Source: Pseudomonas jessenii
Lineage (GTDB): Bacteria; Pseudomonadota; Gammaproteobacteria; Pseudomonadales; Pseudomonadaceae
Assembly (NCBI RefSeq): GCF_002236115.1
Contig: NZ_NIWT01000006.1
Span: 248,001 to 312,000 of the forward strand
DNA: 64,000 bases
Direction of reading: 5' to 3'
Shown: positions 58,600-64,000 of the stretch, piece after piece
Layout of the letters: each line of letters opens with the position of its first letter
Position numbering within the stretch: the first letter of the stretch is position 1
Program-made: the position numbers and the translations under genes
Notes under the pieces: model-generated
Told to the model about the DNA's origin: nothing
Databases searched by the model: none
The model's input: only the letters and a program-made list of their open reading frames with translations

Positions 58600-59388
58600 A
58601 TGCTGATGAAAAAGGCGTCCCTCGCGGGCGCCTTTTTTATGTCCGCGATTTGGCTATCCGGCGCCCAGGCGTTTTGCCCGGCACCCAGCGGCCTGGCGCC
58701 CGTCGCGGTGCAGCGGGTGGTGGACGGCGACACCCTGCGCCTGAGCGATGGCCGCAGTGTGCGCATGATCGGCTTGAATACGCCGGAGCTGGGCAAGAAT
58801 GGCCGTTCCGACGAACCGTTCGCCGTGGTCGCGCGCAAGCGACTCGAAGCCCTGGTGGCGGCTAGCGACGGGCAGGTTGGTTTGCTGCCTGGCAAAGAAG
58901 GCAAGGACCATTACGGCCGCACCCTGGCTCATGTCTACGGTGCCAATGGCGCCAACCTCGAAGCGCAAATGCTCGCCGAAGGCCTGGGTTTTCAGGTGGC
59001 CGTGGCGCCGAATGTCGATCTGGTCACCTGTCAGCAAGCTGCAGAAACCAGCGCTCGACAGGCCGGGCTCGGTGTATGGCGCCAGTCGCCTGTACTGAAG
59101 GCGGAGCAGATCAGCACTTCCGGTTTCGCCGTGCTCAGCGGTCGTGTGAGCAAGGTTCAACGCAATCGCGGCGGGGTTTGGATCGAGTTACAGGATTCGG
59201 TTGTATTGCGCGTTGCACCCAATCTGCTGGGGCGGTTTGATACGGCCTTGCTGGAAAGGCTCGAAGGCAAGCAGATCGAGGCGCGCGGTTGGGTGCTGGA
59301 TCGTTCGCGACGTGGCGGACTGAAAGAAGGTCAGGCGCGCTGGATGTTGCCCTTGACCGACCCGGCGATGTTTCAAGTCGTGCAGTGA
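58600..59388 (+). CDS. Secreted thermonuclease-like nuclease (TNase/SNase domain)
   Basis: 262 residues from the ATG at 58600; an ATG at 58606 starts the signal peptide proper (MKKASLAGAFFMSAIWLSGAQAF) and the TTG at 58576 is another option. Cleavage probably after GAQA. The SNase domain (about 30-150) has the motifs VVDGDTLRLSDGRSVRMIGLNTPE and KDHYGRTLAHVY, retaining the catalytic Arg and Glu and the second Arg as far as I can align. A second, unrecognised domain (about 160-260, IELQDSVVLRVAPNLLG...) follows. Acts in the periplasm or outside. Its coding start overlaps the rpmE terminator. Confidence 0.88.
   Translation: MLMKKASLAGAFFMSAIWLSGAQAFCPAPSGLAPVAVQRVVDGDTLRLSDGRSVRMIGLNTPELGKNGRSDEPFAVVARKRLEALVAASDGQVGLLPGKEGKDHYGRTLAHVYGANGANLEAQMLAEGLGFQVAVAPNVDLVTCQQAAETSARQAGLGVWRQSPVLKAEQISTSGFAVLSGRVSKVQRNRGGVWIELQDSVVLRVAPNLLGRFDTALLERLEGKQIEARGWVLDRSRRGGLKEGQARWMLPLTDPAMFQVVQ
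58609..58638 (+). terminator. Rho-independent terminator of rpmE, inside the nuclease signal-peptide coding sequence
   Basis: AAAAAGGCGTCC, loop CTCGC, GGGCGCCTTTTTT: 11 of 12 pairs, then a T run. It is translated as KKASLAGAFF of the next gene. Confidence 0.8.
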
Positions 59389-59501
59389 TAAAAAATTGTA
59401 GACATTTTTTGCGCTGATTGTGAACAGTCTAACCCTTGTCTGCCGTGGCTCTTGGCCCAAAGTCGTAGGGCCGGGCGCTTGACAGGGGTGACCAGTCAGT
59501 C

Positions 59502-59530
59502 TTGTGGGGACTTTGCGAGGCGCGTATCCT
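59502..59530 (+). promoter_or_regulatory. Possible promoter of maeB
   Basis: TTGTGG (59502-59507), 17 bases, TATCCT (59525-59530), 42 bases before the ATG. Both hexamers have two mismatches. Confidence 0.35.
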
Positions 59531-59571
59531 CGCTGACCAGTCTGTCCAACAGTAAAAAGCGGAATGCCAAA

Positions 59572-60840
59572 ATGTCTGATCTGAAAACTGCCGCTCTCGA
59601 ATATCACGCCAATCCTCGTCCAGGGAAGCTGAGTGTCGAGCTCACCAAGGCCACTGCTACCGCTCGCGACCTGTCGCTGGCCTACAGCCCGGGCGTAGCC
59701 GAACCAGTACGCGAGATCGCCCGCGATCCTGAACTGGCCTACAAGTACACCGGCAAAGGCAACCTGGTTGCAGTCATTTCCGATGGCACCGCGATTCTCG
59801 GTCTGGGTAACCTCGGCCCATTGGCTTCCAAGCCAGTGATGGAAGGCAAAGGCGTACTGTTCAAGCGCTTCGCCGGCATCGACGTTTTCGACATCGAAGT
59901 CGACTCCGAAAGCCCGCAAGCCTTCATCGACACCGTCAAGCGCATCTCCATCACCTTCGGTGGCATCAACCTGGAAGACATCAAGGCACCAGAGTGCTTT
60001 GAAATCGAGCGCGCTCTGATCGAGCAGTGCGATATTCCGGTATTCCACGATGACCAGCACGGCACCGCTATCGTGACCGCCGCCGGCATGATCAACGCCC
60101 TGGAAATCGCTGGCAAAACCCTGCCGGAAGCCAAGATCGTCTGCCTGGGTGCCGGCGCTGCCGCCATCTCCTGCATGAAGTTGCTTGTGAGCATGGGCGC
60201 CAACATCGAAAACATCTACATGGTCGACCGCACCGGCGTGATCCACTCCGGCCGTGACGACCTGAACCAGTACAAGGCTGTGTTCGCTCACGCGACCGAC
60301 AAGCGCACCCTGGCTGACGCCCTGCAAGGCGCTGATGTGTTCGTTGGTCTGTCCGGCCCGAACCTGCTGAGTGCTGAAGGCCTGCTGTCGATGGCGCCTA
60401 ACCCGATCGTGTTCGCCTGCTCGAACCCTGATCCGGAAATCTCCCCGGAGCTGGCGCACGCTACCCGTAGCGACGTGATCATGGCCACCGGTCGTTCCGA
60501 CTACCCGAACCAGGTCAACAACGTACTGGGCTTCCCGTTCATTTTCCGCGGTGCCCTGGACGTTCGCGCCAAGCGCATCAACGAAGAAATGAAAGTGGCT
60601 GCGGCCAACGCCCTGCGTGAACTGGCCAAGCTGCCGGTACCTCAGGAAGTGTGCGACGCCTACGGCGGCATCAAGCTGGAATTCGGTCGTGAGTACATCA
60701 TTCCGAAGCCAATGGATGCCCGTCTGATCACCCTGATCTCCGATGCCGTGGCCAAAGCTGCCATCGAGACCGGTGTGGCGACCCTGCCGTATCCGAAGAA
60801 CTACCCGCTCAAAAGCGTGGATGACGTGTTCAACGGCTAA
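59572..60840 (+). CDS. maeB: Malic enzyme (NAD(P)-dependent, oxaloacetate-decarboxylating)
   Basis: 422 residues from the ATG at 59572. Oxidatively decarboxylates malate to pyruvate, giving NAD(P)H for anabolism during gluconeogenic growth. Motifs: AYSPGVAEP (near residue 42), VISDGTAILGLGNLGPLASKPVMEGK (about 64-89; core SDGTAILGLGNLGP), FHDDQHGTAIV (about 160) and the Rossmann CLGAGAAAISC (about 190). The 422-residue length is the short form without the phosphotransacetylase-like domain of E. coli MaeB; cofactor preference cannot be told from sequence. Confidence 0.93.
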   Translation: MSDLKTAALEYHANPRPGKLSVELTKATATARDLSLAYSPGVAEPVREIARDPELAYKYTGKGNLVAVISDGTAILGLGNLGPLASKPVMEGKGVLFKRFAGIDVFDIEVDSESPQAFIDTVKRISITFGGINLEDIKAPECFEIERALIEQCDIPVFHDDQHGTAIVTAAGMINALEIAGKTLPEAKIVCLGAGAAAISCMKLLVSMGANIENIYMVDRTGVIHSGRDDLNQYKAVFAHATDKRTLADALQGADVFVGLSGPNLLSAEGLLSMAPNPIVFACSNPDPEISPELAHATRSDVIMATGRSDYPNQVNNVLGFPFIFRGALDVRAKRINEEMKVAAANALRELAKLPVPQEVCDAYGGIKLEFGREYIIPKPMDARLITLISDAVAKAAIETGVATLPYPKNYPLKSVDDVFNG

Positions 60841-60860
60841 GCCGTTGTAGCGCTTCAACG

Positions 60861-60894
60861 AAAAGCCCCGGCTTGTGAGAGTCGGGGCTTTTTT
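60861..60894 (+). terminator. Terminator of maeB
   Basis: AAAAGCCCCGGC, eight-base loop, GTCGGGGCTTTTTT. Confidence 0.93.
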
Positions 60895-60929
60895 GTGCCT
60901 GAAGGTTTTGTGGGGTTTCTGATGGCCTC

Positions 60930-60995
60930 TTCGCGAGCAAGCCCGCTCCCACATTGGAATGCGTACCCCTGTGGGAGCGAGCTTGCTCGCGATGG
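60930..60995. repeat. REPIN 16
   Basis: tcgcgagcaagcccgctccc facing gtgggagcgagcttgctcgc between the convergent maeB and ponA 3' ends. Confidence 0.9.
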
Positions 60996-61019
60996 CGATA
61001 TGACAGGAAGCCCGGATGC

Positions 61020-61055
61020 AAAAAAGCCCCGCCTTCTACAGAAGAGCGGGGCTTT
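61020..61055 (-). terminator. Terminator of mrcA (ponA)
   Basis: Stem AAAGCCCCGC / GCGGGGCTTT with inner CTTC/GAAG; the plus-strand A run at 61020-61025 is the T run in the minus-strand direction. Confidence 0.9.
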
Positions 61056-61070
61056 ATGTTGGTCCTGCAA

Positions 61071-63512
61071 TCAGAACAAATCGATCGGCGCCGCTTCATC
61101 CGCCGGCAGTGGGCTGCCAGGTGCCAGACCGTTGCCCAGCTCGTTCCCGGACGGTGGCGTATCTTCGACCTTGAACAGTTCAAAGTAGGCCCCCGGGGTG
61201 CCCGGGCTGGCCGCGCGACCGCTGATCGGATCGACTCGCAGACTGAGGATGCCTTCGGGCTCCGGTTGAGTATGCGGTGGTTTGCCTTTGAGCGCGGCGC
61301 CCATGTAGTTCATCCAGATCGGCAGCGCGACGGTGCCGCCGAACTCCTTGCGACCCAGGCTTTCCGGTTGATCGAAGCCGGTCCACACGGTCGTCACGTA
61401 ATCGGCGTTGTAGCCGGAGAACCAGGCGTCCTTGGATTCGTTGGTCGTACCGGTCTTGCCGGCAATGTCAGGGCGGCCCAGGGCGAGCGCGCGGCGACCG
61501 GTGCCGAGCTTGATCACATCCTCAAGCATGCTGTTGAGGATGTACGTGGTGCGCCCATCAACGATGCGTTCGGCCACGGCGGGTGCTTGTGGTGTCGGCG
61601 TAGTGCCCGGTGCCTCGCCCGGCGTTGCGTTGACCGTGAAGGCTTGGGCGGCTGGCACGGCAATGCCATCGCTGGCAGCGCCGCCCTGAGGCACGCTCGG
61701 CGGGTTGGCGACGAACAGTGTGTCGCCGTTGCGGCTTTCGATCTTGTCGATGATGTACGGGGTGATCTTGTAGCCGCCGTTGGCGAAGGCGCTCCAGCCG
61801 GTGGCGATTTCCATTGGCGTCAGGGTCGCAGTGCCCAGTGCCAGGGACAGGTTGGGTGGCAGGTCCTGTTTGTTGAAGCCGAAGCGCGTGATGTAGTCGA
61901 TGGTCTTGCCGACGCCCATCGCTTGCAGCAAGCGGATCGACACCAGGTTGCGCGACTTGTACAGCGCTTCACGCAGGCGAATCGGGCCGAGGAAGGTGTT
62001 GGTGTCGTTCTTCGGGCGCCAGACCTTGTCCAGGTACTCGTCGACGAACACGATCGGTGCGTCGTTCACCAGGCTGGAGGCGGTGTAGCCGCTATCCAGT
62101 GCGGCGGCGTAGACGAACGGTTTGAAGCTCGAGCCCGGCTGGCGCTTGGCCTGCAATGCGCGGTTGTAGTTGCTCTGCTCGAAGGCGAAGCCCCCGACCA
62201 GCGAACGAATGGCGCCGTTCTGTGGGTCCAGGGACACCAGAGCGCCTTGGGCCTGCGGGATCTGGCTGAACTTCAGCGAATTGTCCGGCTGACGCTGCAC
62301 GCGAATCAGATCACCGACCTGGGCCACGTCCGAGGGTTGTTTCGGGTTGGCGCCCATGCTGTTGGTGTTCAGGAACGGCCGGGCCCACTTCATGGTGTCC
62401 CAGTTCACGTGTTCCTGGCCGGTGCGGGTCAGTACCTGCAGGCCGGTCTTGTCGACCTGGGTCACGATGGCCGGTTCCAGGCCGCTGATGATGCGTTGTT
62501 TGGTCAGCTCGGTTGCCCAGGCCTCGCGGGTCTTGCCCGGCAGCCGCGACTCTGGCCCGCGATAGCCGTGACGCTGGTCGTAGGTCATCAGGCCTTCGTG
62601 GACCGCGGTGTTGGCCAGCTCCTGGAGGTCGCTCGGTACCGTGGTCGTGACGCGGAAGCCTTCGGTATACGCGTCGCTACCGTAACGCCCGACCATTTCG
62701 GCACGGGCCATTTCGGCGATGTACGGGGCGTTCACTTCCGGGGTCGGCACGTGATAGCTGGCGTTCAGTGGCTCGTTGACTGCAGCGGTGTAGTCGGCCT
62801 CGCTGATTTTTCCGAGCTTGTACATGCGCCCCAGGATCCAGTCGCGACGCTCCTTGCTGCGCGCCGGGTTGGCCAGCGGGTTGAAGCGCGACGGCGCCTT
62901 GGGCAGGCCGGCGATCATCGCCATCTGCGCCAGGCTGACATCGCGAATCGATTTGCCGTAATAGACCTGCGCCGCCGCCTCGATGCCGTAGGCGCGGTTA
63001 CCCAGATAGATCTTGTTGACGTACAGCTCGAGGATCTCGTCCTTGGTCAGCTGCTGTTCGATCTGCAGGGCCAGCAGGATCTCGGTGGTCTTGCGTGAAA
63101 AGCTGCGTTCGCTGGTCAGGAAGAAGTTCTTCGCCACCTGCATGGTGATCGTGCTGCCGCCGGACTGGATGTGTCCGCTTTTGACCAGTTGGGTCGCGGC
63201 ACGCATCAGGCTGCTCGGATCGACGCCGTAGTGGTTGGCGAAATTGTCGTCTTCAGCACTTAGTAACGCATTGATGAAATTGGGGGGAATGTCGGCGAAA
63301 CGGATCGGTGTACGGCGCATTTCGCCAAATTCTGCGATCAACTTGTTATCGCTGCTGTAGACCCGCAAAGGGATCTGCAACTGGATGCTTCTCAGCGCCT
63401 CCACGGACGGTAGTCCGGGACTAAGGTAAAGGTACGCCCCGCTCAGACCCAGAAGGAGTCCGCAGAAAACCGCGACGATGGACCAACCGAAAAACTTCAG
63501 CAGACGAATCAA
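61071..63512 (-). CDS. mrcA: Penicillin-binding protein 1A (bifunctional)
   Basis: 813 residues from a TTG at 63512, chosen because it gives MIRLLKFFGWSIVAVFCGL and its membrane anchor (about 3-28); no good ribosome site is visible and the frame extends to 63704. Order: short cytoplasmic start, helix, transglycosylase domain with SAEDDNFANHYGVD (about 82) and GGSTITMQVAKNFFL (about 120), OB-type linker, transpeptidase domain with SxxK in PGSSFKPF (about 467), SRN (about 525), and KTGTTNESKDAWF (about 720). Makes peptidoglycan strands and crosslinks. Known as ponA in Pseudomonas. Confidence 0.96.
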   Translation of the reverse strand: MIRLLKFFGWSIVAVFCGLLLGLSGAYLYLSPGLPSVEALRSIQLQIPLRVYSSDNKLIAEFGEMRRTPIRFADIPPNFINALLSAEDDNFANHYGVDPSSLMRAATQLVKSGHIQSGGSTITMQVAKNFFLTSERSFSRKTTEILLALQIEQQLTKDEILELYVNKIYLGNRAYGIEAAAQVYYGKSIRDVSLAQMAMIAGLPKAPSRFNPLANPARSKERRDWILGRMYKLGKISEADYTAAVNEPLNASYHVPTPEVNAPYIAEMARAEMVGRYGSDAYTEGFRVTTTVPSDLQELANTAVHEGLMTYDQRHGYRGPESRLPGKTREAWATELTKQRIISGLEPAIVTQVDKTGLQVLTRTGQEHVNWDTMKWARPFLNTNSMGANPKQPSDVAQVGDLIRVQRQPDNSLKFSQIPQAQGALVSLDPQNGAIRSLVGGFAFEQSNYNRALQAKRQPGSSFKPFVYAAALDSGYTASSLVNDAPIVFVDEYLDKVWRPKNDTNTFLGPIRLREALYKSRNLVSIRLLQAMGVGKTIDYITRFGFNKQDLPPNLSLALGTATLTPMEIATGWSAFANGGYKITPYIIDKIESRNGDTLFVANPPSVPQGGAASDGIAVPAAQAFTVNATPGEAPGTTPTPQAPAVAERIVDGRTTYILNSMLEDVIKLGTGRRALALGRPDIAGKTGTTNESKDAWFSGYNADYVTTVWTGFDQPESLGRKEFGGTVALPIWMNYMGAALKGKPPHTQPEPEGILSLRVDPISGRAASPGTPGAYFELFKVEDTPPSGNELGNGLAPGSPLPADEAAPIDLF

Positions 63513-63726
63513 GGCTTTTGGATATCCAGGGTAAAAAATGAATTGGGCAACAGGGTTCAGGCTAAACGAGAACGACCCGCGCTTGAGCAAAAGCGGAAAA
63601 AAACGCTGGGCATTATAAGCATTTTTCTGATCGGGAGCGTGGCTGGCGCTGCTGTCAAGACGGGTGGATTGAACGCAATGGACATTGCAGAGTCCGTAAC
63701 TCACGGAAAGTCATAGGGAATTGGTA

Positions 63727-64000
63727 GTGCCAGGACTCTTCAACAAAAAATCCAATACGCTGCTGGGAATCGACATCAGTTCCACCTCGGTGAAACTTCT
63801 TGAGTTGAGCCGTCAGGGTGAGCGCTATCGGGTCGAGGCCTATGCGGTCGAGCCATTGCCGGTCGGCGCGGTGATCGAAAAGAATATTGCCGAGCTCGAA
63901 GGTGTGGGGCTGGCCATCACTCGCGCGCTGGCCAAGGCCAGAACCGCCCTCAAGAACGTGGCCGTGGCCGTGGCGGGCTCAGCGGTGATCACCAAGACCA
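63727..64000 (+). CDS. pilM: Type IV pilus inner-membrane assembly protein PilM (N-terminal part)
   Basis: The frame is open at the right edge, with about 91 residues visible. GTG start at 63727 gives MPGLFNKKSNTLLGIDISSTSVKLLELS (start only: MPGLFNKKSNTLLGIDIS), the usual PilM N terminus. The GIDISSTSVKLLEL strand is the first phosphate-binding loop of the actin-like fold shared with FtsA/PilM. In Pseudomonas pilMNOPQ, divergent from ponA, builds the cytoplasmic collar of the type IV pilus; here too it diverges from mrcA. TAGGGAA upstream is a moderate ribosome site. Confidence 0.93.
   Translation, partial: MPGLFNKKSNTLLGIDISSTSVKLLELSRQGERYRVEAYAVEPLPVGAVIEKNIAELEGVGLAITRALAKARTALKNVAVAVAGSAVITKT

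Noticed and set aside
59479..59484. Perfect TTGACA as a -35 for maeB
   Set aside because: No -10-like hexamer occurs at 16-18 bases downstream.
60954..63098. 714-codon open frame antisense to mrcA
   Set aside because: Starts inside a repeat doublet and mirrors mrcA; low-complexity His/Arg/Val composition typical of shadows.
1..64000. CRISPR array, tRNA/rRNA, prophage or insertion sequence
   Set aside because: The many short palindromes are REP doublets at irregular positions, not regularly spaced repeats; no transposase, integrase or tRNA-like sequence was recognised.

Overview
The window is chromosomal DNA from a Pseudomonas, most probably the P. fluorescens group. The evidence is the gene content (fbp, a full hut cluster, opgGH, tatABC, ubiEJB, a class II pha locus, hslVU, argS, priA, rpmE, maeB, ponA/pilM), the high GC, and many copies of the short palindromic repeat family built on gtgggagcgagcttgctcgc. 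Most of the gene order matches what I remember of other pseudomonads. I see no rRNA, tRNA, CRISPR array, phage or insertion sequence. The window cuts a gene at each end: a DUF2339 membrane protein on the left and pilM on the right.

Layout. 1-4860: DUF2339/DUF3999 envelope pair, fructose-1,6-bisphosphatase and a DUF924 protein. 4975-8003: a PctA-like amino-acid chemoreceptor, a small lipoprotein and a Blc-type lipocalin. 8118-24376: the histidine utilisation (hut) locus, with hutF divergent from hutCD, then hutU, an NCS1 permease, an ABC importer (hutXWV-like), two hutH paralogues, hutT, hutI and hutG. A sigma54-type promoter upstream of hutU overlaps a palindromic operator that recurs in the hutF/hutC intergenic region. 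Together these genes import histidine or urocanate and convert it through urocanate, imidazolone propionate and formiminoglutamate to formylglutamate and glutamate. 24632-27995: an accessory patch holding a choline/betaine-type binding protein without its own ABC partners, an HSL-family esterase and an unrecognised protein of four Ig-like repeats.

28284-34388: prolyl iminopeptidase, D-aminoacyl-tRNA deacylase and the osmoregulated periplasmic glucan genes opgGH, closed by a strong terminator. 34586-42774 (minus strand): an HBM-type chemoreceptor, rsmE-tatCBA-hisEI and ubiB-ubiJ-ubiE. 42930-50082: the medium-chain polyhydroxyalkanoate (PHA) locus, with a small PHA-system protein and phasins phaI and phaF on the plus strand, facing phaC1-phaZ-phaC2-phaD on the minus strand. 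50342-58056 (minus strand): DUF971, hslU, hslV, an FtsN-like SPOR protein, argS and priA. 58346-64000: rpmE, a thermonuclease-like secreted nuclease, maeB, the bifunctional penicillin-binding protein mrcA/ponA (minus) and the start of pilM.

Most notable: the first hutH paralogue lacks exactly the Ala-Ser-Gly triplet that forms the MIO electrophile, as well as two other active-site residues, so it is unlikely to be a conventional histidine ammonia-lyase. Also of interest are an apparent intrinsic terminator of rpmE that is also the signal-peptide coding sequence of the next gene, repeat doublets inserted three or more times inside the hut cluster, and two large inverted-repeat elements flanking hslVU.
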